A program made the position numbers and the translations under genes. A DNA stretch of 64,000 bases from an uncultured Selenomonadales bacterium (lineage in GTDB: Bacteria; Bacillota; Clostridia; Christensenellales; QALW01), in assembly GCA_905200615.1 (NCBI GenBank), contig CAJKLB010000004.1:25528-89527 (forward strand). Direction: 5' to 3'. Below are positions 1 through 8,841 of the stretch, in pieces (position 1 is the first letter of the stretch; each line of letters begins with the position of its first letter). The notes under the pieces were generated by a model that had not been told where the DNA came from, did not search any database, and was given only the letters and a program-made list of their open reading frames with translations.

Positions 1-1476
1 GGGGCGAAATACCGTCATATTCGGAATTGACCGCAGCGCCGCAAGCTGCTCGATGGGTTCATGCGTAGGTCCGTCCTCACCCACGCCGATCGAATCATGC
101 GTCAGTACATAGGTGACGGGAAGTTTCATCAAAGCCGCCATCCGCATAGCGTTTTTCATATAATCGGTAAACACAAAGAACGTTGCACAGTAAGGCGTTA
201 CACCGCCGTGCAAATACAAGCCGTTGACGATGGCTCCCATGGCATGCTCCCGAATTCCGAAATGAACATTGCTGCCCTCGGGTGTTTGGGCGCTGAAATA
301 CGGTCTTCCCTTCATTTCACTCTTATTGGAAGGTCCCAAGTCGGCACTGCCGCCAAACAAATTGGGCTGAACGGCCGCCAACCGATTCAGTATCTCACCC
401 GAACTTGCGCGGGTAGCCGCAGGTTTATCGTCAAAACTCCAAAACTCTTGACTATGCGCAAGGTCAACAGGAAAGTCACGGGTAAACCATTTTTGATATT
501 CCGCATACAGTTCAGGATATTTCTCAGCATAGCGCCGCATCATCGCTTCCCATTCCTGTTGAGCGGCAACGCCGCGCTTATTCGTCTCCCGTACAAAGTC
601 CAGCACATCCTGCGGTACCTCAAACGGCGCATATTCCCAACCTAAATTTTTCTTGGTTTGAGCAAGATTTTCTTCTCCCAGCGGCTCACCGTGGGCGGAG
701 GCCTTTCCCTGCTTGGCCGGACAGCCATAGCCGATCTGTGTGCGGCATATAATCAAGGAGGGCTTGTCCGCTACGGCTTTGGCCTGTGTGATTGCCTCCG
801 CTACGGCATCCACATCATTTCCGTCGGGAACCTGGACAACATGCCAGCCCATTGCTTCATGACGTTTCCCCACATCCTCGCTGAAAGCAGAAGAAATATC
901 GCCCTCAATAGTAATATTATTTTTATCATAGATGCAGATCAGTTTTCCCAATTTCAGCGTGCCGGCCAAAGAAGCGGCTTCATACTGAATCCCCTCCTGC
1001 AGACAACCGTCACCGACTAAAACATAGGTATAATGATCCACAACGGGATATCCCTCCCGGTTAAACTGTGCCGCCAGATGAGCCTCAGCCATGGCCATGC
1101 CTACGGCATTGGCAAAGCCCTGTCCCAGCGGGCCGGTAGACGTTTCTACGCCGGCCGTATGGCCGTATTCGGGATGTCCGGGTGTTTTGCTTCCCCACTG
1201 CCTGAAATTTTGAAGATCCTCTATCGTAAGGGGATATCCGAACATATATAAAAGGGAATACAGCAGCATAGAACCATGCCCTGCCGAAAGCACAAAACGG
1301 TCGCGATCGGCAAAATCCGGATTTTGGGGATTATGTTTTAAATGCCTGGCCCAAAGGGCATACGCAAGCGGTGCCGATCCCATAGGCAAACCGGGATGCC
1401 CGCTGTTTGCCTTTTGTACCCCCTCTGCCGAAAGGATCCGTATTGCATCTACTGTCTTTTTTTCTATATCCTTCAT
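1..1476 (-). CDS. tkt: Transketolase (3' end outside window)
   Basis: Thiamine-diphosphate enzyme of the non-oxidative pentose phosphate pathway, transferring two-carbon ketol units between sugar phosphates. Reading leftward from the ATG at 1476 the frame stays open to the window edge, giving about 492 of the usual ~660 residues. It shows the GHPGLPMG motif near residue 28, the TPP-binding GDGCLQEG loop, and the pyrimidine-domain stretch with HFGIREHAMG and THDSIGVGEDGPTH. The start is set by GGAGG five bases upstream and a good promoter at 1528-1556. The C-terminal domain is beyond the window. Identity is certain at family level; the gene symbol follows convention. Confidence 0.96.
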   Translation of the reverse strand, partial: MKDIEKKTVDAIRILSAEGVQKANSGHPGLPMGSAPLAYALWARHLKHNPQNPDFADRDRFVLSAGHGSMLLYSLLYMFGYPLTIEDLQNFRQWGSKTPGHPEYGHTAGVETSTGPLGQGFANAVGMAMAEAHLAAQFNREGYPVVDHYTYVLVGDGCLQEGIQYEAASLAGTLKLGKLICIYDKNNITIEGDISSAFSEDVGKRHEAMGWHVVQVPDGNDVDAVAEAITQAKAVADKPSLIICRTQIGYGCPAKQGKASAHGEPLGEENLAQTKKNLGWEYAPFEVPQDVLDFVRETNKRGVAAQQEWEAMMRRYAEKYPELYAEYQKWFTRDFPVDLAHSQEFWSFDDKPAATRASSGEILNRLAAVQPNLFGGSADLGPSNKSEMKGRPYFSAQTPEGSNVHFGIREHAMGAIVNGLYLHGGVTPYCATFFVFTDYMKNAMRMAALMKLPVTYVLTHDSIGVGEDGPTHEPIEQLAALRSIPNMTVFRP

Positions 1477-1527
1477 CGATTTCCTCCATTAAGCAGCACA
1501 AAAACGCACTGTAATTTTTCTATATTC

Positions 1528-1556
1528 ATTATAATATAAGAACGCTTTTTACGCAA
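1528..1556 (-). promoter_or_regulatory. Probable sigma-A promoter of tkt
   Basis: On the minus strand TTGCGT (1551-1556) and TATAAT (1528-1533) are separated by 17 bp, about 50 bp upstream of the tkt start. Perfect -10, moderate -35. Confidence 0.65.
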
Positions 1557-1651
1557 GTGAATCCGTAAGAATACAGCCCGTGCAGCACCTATGGAAAAAG
1601 CCTTTCTTGCAAAAAAAATAAAAGAAAAACCATTTGAATTCTATGATTTTT

Positions 1652-1689
1652 CCTAAAAAAAGCCTCAATTCGTTTTTACGAACTGAGGC
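1652..1689 (-). terminator. Rho-independent terminator after the WbsX/GH99-like gene
   Basis: A GCCTCA...TGAGGC stem of about 12 bp with one mismatch and a short loop lies immediately after the stop at 1700, followed on the minus strand by a run of seven T. Confidence 0.85.
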
Positions 1690-1699
1690 ACCTGAAAAA

Positions 1700-2824
1700 T
1701 TATGCTTTTTTCTCTGTTTCATCACAAAAAACGTTCTGTACCGCCTTTAAATATCCGTATCCATAAAGACTGTCCGGCTCCAAATAGCTGGTTTCGGTCC
1801 ATTCATTCCAGCTGTTAATGGTAATAAGCGGCGGTTGCTCCGGATGGGAATCCGCGTATTCCTTTGCCATTCGCAGTCCTTTTTCAAACGCTTCCGGCGT
1901 ATTATTTTTTACAATGCCTGCGCGCAAAGCCTGAAATCTCGGATTATTATCCCAACCAATAGAAATATGCGGAAAATAGGGAACGGAAAAATCGTTTTCT
2001 ATTTTTTCCCATTCAGCCTTAACGTCAGAGAGAATTTCCATATAATCGCGGTCTATATTTGTAAAATGACAGAATTGATAATGCGTCAGACTGCTGAAGC
2101 CCATATATTGACACGTTTCCGTTATTGAGGGCTTTTCCGTTTGATCCACACCGGAAAGATTGAGCACATTGGCTCCGTACATAGTCAGCTGTAAATGAAG
2201 TCCGGAGAATCCCGCCTCAACGGTTTTTTTACGGAACCAGTCCAACGCGAGCTTTGTATTTTCAATTCCGCCCAATCCGCGCACAAGATTCGGCAGATCG
2301 TAAAGCATAAAAACCGGTTCATTATCAATTTGATAATAATTGGGAAGCGTAAAATATTTTTCAATAAGACGACAGCAGATACGTTCAAATTCCGTTCTGT
2401 CCACAGCGCCGTCCCATATCATATTGCCTTGTTCATGCGAAAGACGAATATCCCAGGTATTATTCACACTATGGTTGGCCCACATAAGATAAAACTTCAT
2501 TTTTTGATTGTTCTTTGCTTTTAAAAATCCGTCATTTAAGCAGTTTTCAAGGAACGGTCTCCGGTCATACCAGTACCAATCATAAATAAAGACATTTACC
2601 CCGTGATCCAAAGCCGCCTGGATTTCCATCTCCATAACATAAGGATCCGCCTCGTTCACATATCCCCAAAGCGGCGTTCTGGGCCAATTATGCTCGGGAA
2701 ATTTTTTCTTTGCATTTTTTACCGATTGCCATTCTCCCATTCCCTCGGGCCAAAACATCCGGGTTCTCGGCTCATCCCCAGTATAGGCGGGCCAAATAAA
2801 AGCCGCAACATCATATTTTTTCAT
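1700..2824 (-). CDS. WbsX / GH99-like protein
   Basis: 374-residue protein of the family annotated as glycosyltransferase WbsX or glycoside hydrolase family 99-like, a TIM-barrel group linked to complex polysaccharides. Supporting motifs are the N-terminal VAAFIWPAY segment, the central YDWYWYDRRPF segment and the C-terminal INSWNEWTE...YLEPD motif, which carries the acidic residues typical of this family. There is no signal peptide, so it should act in the cytoplasm. It has a good ribosome binding site (GGAAGGAA) and its own terminator, and appears monocistronic. Whether it hydrolyses or transfers sugars, and its substrate, cannot be read from sequence. Confidence 0.85.
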   Translation of the reverse strand: MKKYDVAAFIWPAYTGDEPRTRMFWPEGMGEWQSVKNAKKKFPEHNWPRTPLWGYVNEADPYVMEMEIQAALDHGVNVFIYDWYWYDRRPFLENCLNDGFLKAKNNQKMKFYLMWANHSVNNTWDIRLSHEQGNMIWDGAVDRTEFERICCRLIEKYFTLPNYYQIDNEPVFMLYDLPNLVRGLGGIENTKLALDWFRKKTVEAGFSGLHLQLTMYGANVLNLSGVDQTEKPSITETCQYMGFSSLTHYQFCHFTNIDRDYMEILSDVKAEWEKIENDFSVPYFPHISIGWDNNPRFQALRAGIVKNNTPEAFEKGLRMAKEYADSHPEQPPLITINSWNEWTETSYLEPDSLYGYGYLKAVQNVFCDETEKKA

Positions 2825-3113
2825 GAAAATTCCTTCCTTTCCTATTTATAAATCAGCCGCGCTTATGGCAAGCGCGTAAAAGAACAAAGCTATTTTTATT
2901 TAGAAATTATCACAGTATTTTTATAGCAAAATTCTTGTGAATTGTCCAGTAATTTTTAGCGCTTTTGTATCTTTTCTATTTTTACCGCCGCAAGTGCGGT
3001 AAAGAGCGCTGCGCGTATTGAAAAAAGCCCGAATATTCTCATAAAATTTTTACTTTTCTTTTTTTAGGGACAGTGTTATAATATTAAAATAAATAAGAAA
3101 AGAGGGGGTTACC

Positions 3114-3938
3114 GTGAAAAAGCTTTTAAAATCGATATCCGTATCCGGCGCGTTATTGTTTGCTTCCCTGCAGCTGTGCGGCTGCGGCACGGATACTCCT
3201 ATAATTTCCCTTGAAAAAAGCCGCGTTCCCGTAAATTATACGGCAACGTATCATATCACCGTAAAAGACGGAATCGATGAAGGCGAAGATCTGGAATACG
3301 ACAATTCCTATTCCGTAGCGCTGGAGGAGGAAGACGCCGTGCAAAATCTGGTGATATCCTCTGTAGCGGAAGCTCCTTTTAAAAAAGACGAAGACAGTGA
3401 AGAGGGCGTGCAAAGAATTACGGCAACCAGCCGTTTAATTTATGACGAGACCGACTCTTTCGGCATGCCCCTTACGGTAGAAGAAGAATTTACCAACAGT
3501 ATTATTGAAAAACAATACACCTATCTGCTTGCCGAACATGATCACAACCTGCAGATGGCTTTGCTGAGAACAAAAAAATATAAATCTACTTCCGATGCGG
3601 AACTGACGGAAAACCTGTATTCCGTTTCCTTGGAAAAACAGTATTTTGACAAAGACTCTCTGCCGTTTCTGCTGGCGGCCTTTCCTCAAGAGCAAAACGC
3701 CGTTTTATGGCTCTCTGCCGGAAACCGTGATCGACTGCAGGCGGTAAGATATGAGCCTCTGGGCCAGGAAAGTATCACCGTAGCCGCCGGAACCTTTCTC
3801 TGCAATAAAATACAACTGCGGCCGAATACCGATTTTTCCGTTTACAGCGCAGTGATTTATATCGATACGGTTACGGGAATTCCCGTAAAAATTATTCATC
3901 TGAATTCGGTAATGGAGCTCACGCAAACCGATATTTAA
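3114..3938 (+). CDS. Predicted lipoprotein, DUF3108-like C-terminus
   Basis: 274 residues starting with GTG, chosen because AGAGGGGG lies just upstream and the -10-like TATAAT at 3077-3082 fits a short leader. Residues 1-24 are a lipoprotein signal ending in LQLCGC, so the protein is probably membrane-tethered outside the cell. The remainder is acidic and beta-rich. The last ~70 residues (ITVAAGTFLC...IYIDTVTGIPVKI) resemble the DUF3108 fold, in which an AGTF turn precedes a strand ending in GIPV; this is a resemblance by eye. Function unknown. A terminator follows at 3976-4000. Confidence 0.75.
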   Translation: MKKLLKSISVSGALLFASLQLCGCGTDTPIISLEKSRVPVNYTATYHITVKDGIDEGEDLEYDNSYSVALEEEDAVQNLVISSVAEAPFKKDEDSEEGVQRITATSRLIYDETDSFGMPLTVEEEFTNSIIEKQYTYLLAEHDHNLQMALLRTKKYKSTSDAELTENLYSVSLEKQYFDKDSLPFLLAAFPQEQNAVLWLSAGNRDRLQAVRYEPLGQESITVAAGTFLCNKIQLRPNTDFSVYSAVIYIDTVTGIPVKIIHLNSVMELTQTDI

Positions 3939-3975
3939 CAAAATATAAAAAACATAAAATTTTTTGCTGCCAATG

Positions 3976-4000
3976 ACGGTTGCTTCCGCAGCCGTTTTTT
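3976..4000 (+). terminator. Rho-independent terminator after the lipoprotein gene
   Basis: ACGGTTGC and GCAGCCGT pair across a TTCC loop (one G:U pair), then TTTTTT. It separates the lipoprotein gene from the ATP synthase operon. Confidence 0.85.
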
Positions 4001-4096
4001 GCTTTTTATAACAAGAAAATAGAATTTCTTGAAAAGGGTAAGATAATATAGAAATTTTATATCACAAAAAATATATAATAATGTAAAAAAACAAAA

Positions 4097-4125
4097 TTGA
4101 CACAATATGTCCGCGGTGTTATAAT
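4097..4125 (+). promoter_or_regulatory. Consensus sigma-A promoter of the ATP synthase operon
   Basis: TTGACA (4097-4102) and TATAAT (4120-4125) with a 17-bp spacer, a full consensus match 35 bp upstream of the first gene. Confidence 0.9.
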
Positions 4126-4160
4126 GCAATAATATAATTTTACTGAAAGGTCTATTGAAT

Positions 4161-4412
4161 ATGATTTCAGTGCTATGCGGAATCCTTTGCGGCGCCATAC
4201 AATTTTTCCTTTTAAAAAAGCTTACGGGGTTTCTTTTAAGCGGAAAAACAACAGCCGCTTTGCTGATTGCCGCAGCAAAACTGGCCGTTTATGCGGCGGC
4301 GCTTACGGTTTTACTTTTAATTTTTCCCCACTGGGCAATTCTGTTTGTTACCGGTCTGGCCGCAGCATTGATCATAGGCACGATCCTCCAATATATTCAA
4401 TCCAGGAGATGA
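4161..4412 (+). CDS. Small membrane protein, AtpI-like
   Basis: 83-residue protein made almost entirely of hydrophobic segments (about three predicted helices) with a basic C-terminal end, first in the ATP synthase operon. Its position and topology match AtpI/AtpR-type proteins, which help assemble the c ring or import Mg2+, but sequence similarity is not clear enough to choose. The ATG at 4161 is preferred (GAAAGG ten bases upstream); a TTG at 4155 would add two residues. The stop overlaps the upstream edge of the subunit a reading frame. Confidence 0.65.
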   Translation: MISVLCGILCGAIQFFLLKKLTGFLLSGKTTAALLIAAAKLAVYAAALTVLLLIFPHWAILFVTGLAAALIIGTILQYIQSRR

Positions 4413-4417
4413 TTTTT

Positions 4418-5320
4418 TTGACCACAACCGATGTCATCAAGGTAGCCGCTTCTACCATAGCGGCGGCGCTTTCTTTGGTAGGATTCATCATTACCAAAGC
4501 TAAGCAGCGTCACGGTGAAATTACAAAAAAGAATAAAATACAGAAAACAATTTTTTTCTGTATTTTGATTTTCTCCTTTTGGTTCCTTATCGGCACGCTT
4601 TTAGCGGCCGCCAGCGGAGTATCCGGAGATATCAGCAATATCGGTGTGGAAATGTTTTCCCCTGCCGTAAGTTTCAGTATTTTCGGCATACATCTTTCAC
4701 AAACAACCGTGATTGCTTCCTGTGTAGTTTTCATCGCTTTGATTCTGGGGCTTATCTTTCGCTTTATTGTTGTTCCGCGTTTTCAGGAAAAGCCGAAAAA
4801 ACTGCAAAGCGTGATGGAACTTGCCGTGGAAGCAATGGATAATTTTGTAGCCAACACACTGCATCATCAGGATACCGGAGCATTGAGCTCTTATATGTTT
4901 TCCGTGGCATTTTTCCTTATTGGCTGCGCGGCAACCGAACTCTTCGGTCTGCGGGCTCCAACCTCGGATCTTCTGGTGACCATCTCCCTAGGCCTTATTA
5001 CTTTTATTCTGATCAATTATTACGGAATCAAAAAGAAGCATCTGCGCGGCAGAATCAAGCAAATGTGTTCGCCTACGCCGCTGATGCTGCCGCTTAAAAT
5101 CATTTCCGATATCGCGGTGCCTATCTCTCTGGCCTGCCGGCTTTTCGGCAATATGTTGGGCGGCATGGTGGTTATGGAGCTCTTAAACAGCGCGCTGGGC
5201 TGTTATCATTTAGGTGTTTCATCAGTGGCCGGACTTTACTTCAATCTTTTCCATCCGCTGATTCAAGCATATATTTTTATAACACTTTCCCTTACCTTTA
5301 TTAATGAGGCAGTGGAATAG
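4418..5320 (+). CDS. atpB: ATP synthase F0 subunit a
   Basis: Membrane subunit forming the ion half-channels against the c ring. TTG at 4418 is taken as start because AGGAG lies nine bases upstream; an ATG at 4409 is in frame but sits directly on the AGGAG. This gives 300 residues with several transmembrane helices, the essential arginine in LACRLFGNMLGG, and the C-terminal FHPLIQAYIFITLSLTFINEAVE-type helix. It lies immediately downstream of the AtpI-like gene. Family identity is firm; the start codon is less certain. Confidence 0.93.
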   Translation: MTTTDVIKVAASTIAAALSLVGFIITKAKQRHGEITKKNKIQKTIFFCILIFSFWFLIGTLLAAASGVSGDISNIGVEMFSPAVSFSIFGIHLSQTTVIASCVVFIALILGLIFRFIVVPRFQEKPKKLQSVMELAVEAMDNFVANTLHHQDTGALSSYMFSVAFFLIGCAATELFGLRAPTSDLLVTISLGLITFILINYYGIKKKHLRGRIKQMCSPTPLMLPLKIISDIAVPISLACRLFGNMLGGMVVMELLNSALGCYHLGVSSVAGLYFNLFHPLIQAYIFITLSLTFINEAVE

Positions 5321-5339
5321 AATTCAGGAGGAAAAAAAA

Positions 5340-5555
5340 ATGACCGCATTAGCAGCAGCAATCGCATTACTTCCCTGCGCCGCAGCCGGCGCGATGATGG
5401 GCTTTGCCACATCAAAGGCAGTAGAAGCCGTAGCCCGCCAGCCCGAAGCAAGCGGAAAGATCAATTCCGTACTGATCATGGGTCTTGCATTGGCAGAATC
5501 TACGGCAATTTACAGTTTCGTTATCGCGATTCTTCTCTTTACAAAAGTAATTTAA
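5340..5555 (+). CDS. atpE: ATP synthase F0 subunit c
   Basis: 71-residue hairpin proteolipid of the rotor ring, start ATG at 5340 after AGGAGG. Two hydrophobic helices flank the ARQPE loop at residues 32-36. Helix 2 carries the ion-binding carboxylate in A-E53-S54-T55-A-I-Y58, matching the Glu-Ser-Thr...Tyr set known from Na+-binding c rings. The helix-1 glutamine that completes the classical Na+ site appears to be methionine (Met19 or Met20). The coupling ion is therefore not settled by sequence. Confidence 0.95.
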   Translation: MTALAAAIALLPCAAAGAMMGFATSKAVEAVARQPEASGKINSVLIMGLALAESTAIYSFVIAILLFTKVI

Positions 5556-5568
5556 AGCAGGTGTTAAA

Positions 5569-6081
5569 ATGTTTGGTGATTTAGGGTTAAGGCCGGAAAT
5601 GCTGTTTGACCTGGCCATCAATCTGGCAAATATCGTCATCATGTTTTTAATCGTACGTTTTTTAGTGTATAAGCCGGTACGCAAGTTTATGAACGCCCGC
5701 GCGCAAAAGGCCGAAAACGAAAAAAAAGAGGCCGATGCCAAGCTGGAAGAAGCCTTGAAGCTGAAAGAGGAATATACTCTCAAACTTCAGCAAACAGAGG
5801 AAACAGCAAAAAAAATTATTGCCGACGCCAATACGGAGGCTGAAAATAACGCCGCCGTTATCCTCAGCAAAGCGCAAAAAGACGCAGGCGCTATTATAGA
5901 GGACGCCCAAAAAGAGGCACAGCATACCGCCGCTGAAATTTCAAAAAAAATGCGCGGTGAGGTAGTAGAGCTGGCAATGGATATTGCTCAGCGCCTGATT
6001 GAACGGAATGTAAACGATACCGACAATATGCGCTATGCTCAGGAATTGTTTTCTCAGCTGGATCAGGAAAATAAAAGTTAG
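5569..6081 (+). CDS. atpF: ATP synthase F0 subunit b
   Basis: 170 residues: a single N-terminal membrane helix (about residues 10-30) followed by a long charged, alanine-rich coiled coil, the usual stator-stalk architecture and length. It starts 13 bp after atpE with GCAGGTG as ribosome binding site. The C-terminal ~40 residues (MAMDIAQRLIERN) look like the conserved end of b subunits. There is no fusion to a delta domain, which matters because the next gene encodes only a short delta. Confidence 0.93.
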   Translation: MFGDLGLRPEMLFDLAINLANIVIMFLIVRFLVYKPVRKFMNARAQKAENEKKEADAKLEEALKLKEEYTLKLQQTEETAKKIIADANTEAENNAAVILSKAQKDAGAIIEDAQKEAQHTAAEISKKMRGEVVELAMDIAQRLIERNVNDTDNMRYAQELFSQLDQENKS

Positions 6082-6092
6082 GCGGTGTAAAA

Positions 6093-6317
6093 ATGCAGCA
6101 AACGGCGATATTATATGTGGCAAAAAACACCTCTGAGCAAACACTGGAATACATTAAAAATCAATTTCAGACGCGTTACGGCCACACACTTTCGTTTCAT
6201 GTGGCGGAAAGTCCTGCTTTGCTCGGCGGCTTTTTAGCCATTATTGAAGGTCAGATTTATAACGCGTCACTTTCTACAAAACTTCAGGATCTGAAAAATC
6301 ATTTACTGGAGGAATAG
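6093..6317 (+). CDS. atpH: Short ATP synthase delta-like subunit
   Basis: Only 74 residues, in the operon position of the delta subunit, which is normally about 180. The C-terminal half (LLGGFLAIIEGQIYNASLSTKL...L) aligns by eye with the conserved end of delta subunits, GG-(V)-(I)-G-x-x-(I)-D-x-S-(V)-x-x-(K/R)-L. The six-helix N-terminal domain that caps the F1 alpha subunits is absent, and the upstream 11-bp gap and subunit b do not encode it. The start has GGCGGTG upstream. It is read as a genuine small subunit since the frame is intact; a decayed delta is the alternative. Confidence 0.7.
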   Translation: MQQTAILYVAKNTSEQTLEYIKNQFQTRYGHTLSFHVAESPALLGGFLAIIEGQIYNASLSTKLQDLKNHLLEE

Positions 6318-6443
6318 TACTTTATGCTGTTTTGCGCGAAAAAGGCTTGTTTTGTTATACGACAAAAGAATCCGTTTGTTTTTCAGCAAAACCGTTCGTA
6401 TCCGCATTTTAACCGTCTGTTTTAAGACAGAATGGAGCTTATT

Positions 6444-7973
6444 ATGAAAATTCCCGGTATTTCATTCACAATTTCAGAAGATACATGCAGTGATCTCAAG
6501 CAAAGGATCGATTCCTTTACGTTTAAACCGCATGTATATAAATACGGTGTCGTCACCAAAGTAAGTGACGGCGTTACGCGCATTGCCGAACTTTCCGGCC
6601 GCTGTTACGGCGAATTGCTGGAATTCAGCAACGGTGTTTTCGGCATGGTGATGGATCTGGAAGAAGACGGTGTAGGCGCCGTTATCCTGAATTCCGGTGA
6701 CACGGTAAGCGTAGGCGATACCGTTCGCGGCACCGGTCATACGATCGATGTACCCGTGGGGGATTGTGTGCTCGGCCGTGTACTTGATCCCATCGGAAAA
6801 CCTTTGGACGGAAAACCGCTGATCGCCGCGGAGTATTATCCTGTAGAACGCAAAGCCCCCCCGATTATAGACCGCAGTCCGGTTAACCGGCCGCTTGAAA
6901 CCGGTATTTTAGCCATTGACAGCATGATACCCATCGGCCGCGGGCAGCGTGAGCTGATTATCGGCGACAGACAGACCGGCAAAACAACCATCGCGCTGGA
7001 CACCATTCTGAACCAAAAGGGGAAAAATGTTCTTTGCATCTACTGTGCTATCGGTCAGAAGGCCTCAAACATCGCGCAAACAGTACAAAAACTAAAAGAT
7101 ACCGGCGCCATGGAATATTCTATGGTTGTTGCCTCTACCGCAAGCGACAGCGCAGCTATGCAATATCTTGCGCCCTATGCCGCCTGTTCAATTGCCGAAT
7201 TTTTTATGGAAAAAGGCCGCGACGTATTGGTGGTATATGATGATCTTTCCAAGCATGCCATCGCCTACCGTACCATGTCTCTGCTGCTGCATAGGCCGCC
7301 GGGACGTGAGGCCTATCCGGGTGATGTATTCTACCTTCATTCCCGGCTTCTGGAGCGTTCGGCACAGCTTTCCCAAGAACTAGGCGGAGGCTCCATGACG
7401 GCGCTTCCGATCATAGAAACCATGGGTGGAAATATTTCCGCTTATATCCCCACGAACGTAATTTCCATTACCGACGGACAAATTTATTTGGAAAGCGAAC
7501 TGTTTCACAGCGGAATCCGCCCGGCGGTCAATACGGGACTTTCCGTTTCCCGTGTAGGCCGTTCGGCACAGCATCCGGCCATGCGCGCCGTATCGGGATC
7601 TTTAAGAATTGAGCTGGCTCAGTACCGGGAAATGGCAGTATTTGCTCGGTTTGGCTCAGATATTGATGAATCGACAAAAGAGCTTTTAGCCCGAGGAGAG
7701 TGTTTGACCTATCTGTTAAATCAGCGAAAAGGCGCCACCTATTCTCTGGCGCAAGAAGTTACGCTTTTGCTTGCTTTTCAGGAAAGCGCGTTAAAAGGCA
7801 TCGATATTTCCCGGCTTCCCCAAGCCATTGTTTCGCTGCTGGATTTTATACACAAAAACGCTTCCAGCACGGAGATTGAAATCAATACAAGCGGAATGCT
7901 TACTGATGAAGTGCGCCAGCAACTGAAAGAAGCATTGCTGCAATGGAGCAAAGAATATGGCAAATCTGAATGA
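6444..7973 (+). CDS. atpA: ATP synthase F1 subunit alpha
   Basis: Regulatory, nucleotide-binding subunit of F1, 509 residues from the ATG at 6444. An ATG at 6432 is in frame, but GGAG at 6434-6437 lies within it and is correctly spaced for 6444. It shows the P-loop GDRQTGKTT, the VYDDLSKHA Walker B region and the SVSRVG arginine-finger motif. A 126-bp spacer with no clear gene separates it from the short delta gene. The 3' end overlaps atpG by 17 bp. Confidence 0.97.
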   Translation: MKIPGISFTISEDTCSDLKQRIDSFTFKPHVYKYGVVTKVSDGVTRIAELSGRCYGELLEFSNGVFGMVMDLEEDGVGAVILNSGDTVSVGDTVRGTGHTIDVPVGDCVLGRVLDPIGKPLDGKPLIAAEYYPVERKAPPIIDRSPVNRPLETGILAIDSMIPIGRGQRELIIGDRQTGKTTIALDTILNQKGKNVLCIYCAIGQKASNIAQTVQKLKDTGAMEYSMVVASTASDSAAMQYLAPYAACSIAEFFMEKGRDVLVVYDDLSKHAIAYRTMSLLLHRPPGREAYPGDVFYLHSRLLERSAQLSQELGGGSMTALPIIETMGGNISAYIPTNVISITDGQIYLESELFHSGIRPAVNTGLSVSRVGRSAQHPAMRAVSGSLRIELAQYREMAVFARFGSDIDESTKELLARGECLTYLLNQRKGATYSLAQEVTLLLAFQESALKGIDISRLPQAIVSLLDFIHKNASSTEIEINTSGMLTDEVRQQLKEALLQWSKEYGKSE

Positions 7974-8829
7974 AATCCGTCAGCATCAGCGCGCAGTGGA
8001 ACAAACACGGCAGATTACCAACGCCATGTATCTGCTGTCTACCTCCCGTATGCGCAAAGCGATGCTGCGTGTTGACTATAACCTGACCTATATGAATCGG
8101 CTGCGCGCAACCATCAAGGATATTTTATTAAAATCCGAATCGCTGCAGCACCTCTATGCGGGGCGTGAAAAACACGGAAACGCGCTTTTTATCGTCATTT
8201 CCAGTGATAAAGGCATGTGCGGTTCCTACAACTCCTCGGTGCTGAATTTAGCCATGCAGATGCTGCGGCAATTTCCATCGGCTCAGGTAGGTTCCATCGG
8301 CCTGTTCGGCAACGAATATTTTGCCAACCACAAAATAGAGCCGGTAGTGGAATGGTTTGGTGCCTCGCAAAAGCCGTCGCTCTTTTATGCCCGGCAAATT
8401 GGGGAAGGCGCCCTGAATATGTATGAACAAAATACCGTAGATGAGGTATATGTAGTATATACCCATTATAAAAACGTAAGCATTCAAACACCGCGCTGTA
8501 TCCGCCTGCTTCCGCTGAATATCCGTGACTTTGATGATATCAGTGTTGAGTACGAATACTCCGCCGATGTTCTTTATTCCCCCACGCCGGAAAAGGTTTT
8601 TGACCGCATTGTGCCGCAGTATGTTATCGGCATGATCTATGATATGCTGAATCTGTCCTCTGCTTCGGAACACGCCGCAAGAATGAACGCCATGCAAAGC
8701 GCCACCAGCAATGCCGATAAAATGCTCCACAGTCTCACTGCCGAATACAACGCCACCCGGCAGTTAATCATCACAAATGAAATTACTGAAATAGCCGCCT
8801 CCAGCGAGCTTTTACGCAGATCTGTTTAA
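7957..8829 (+). CDS. atpG: ATP synthase F1 subunit gamma
   Basis: 290-residue central-shaft subunit. It has the N-terminal helix with IRQHQRAVEQTRQITNAMYLLSTSRM, typical except that the usual KxR(I) start is altered to LNEIRQHQ, and the C-terminal helix with MNAMQSATSNADKML. The C-terminal residues after TNEITEI are normal in length. It overlaps atpA by 17 bp and ends 12 bp before atpD, consistent with translational coupling. Confidence 0.96.
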   Translation: MANLNEIRQHQRAVEQTRQITNAMYLLSTSRMRKAMLRVDYNLTYMNRLRATIKDILLKSESLQHLYAGREKHGNALFIVISSDKGMCGSYNSSVLNLAMQMLRQFPSAQVGSIGLFGNEYFANHKIEPVVEWFGASQKPSLFYARQIGEGALNMYEQNTVDEVYVVYTHYKNVSIQTPRCIRLLPLNIRDFDDISVEYEYSADVLYSPTPEKVFDRIVPQYVIGMIYDMLNLSSASEHAARMNAMQSATSNADKMLHSLTAEYNATRQLIITNEITEIAASSELLRRSV

Positions 8830-8841
8830 AGGGTGAAAAAT

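Noticed and set aside
61..1251. Plus-strand frames
   Set aside because: They are shadows of transketolase, whose conserved motifs read on the minus strand.
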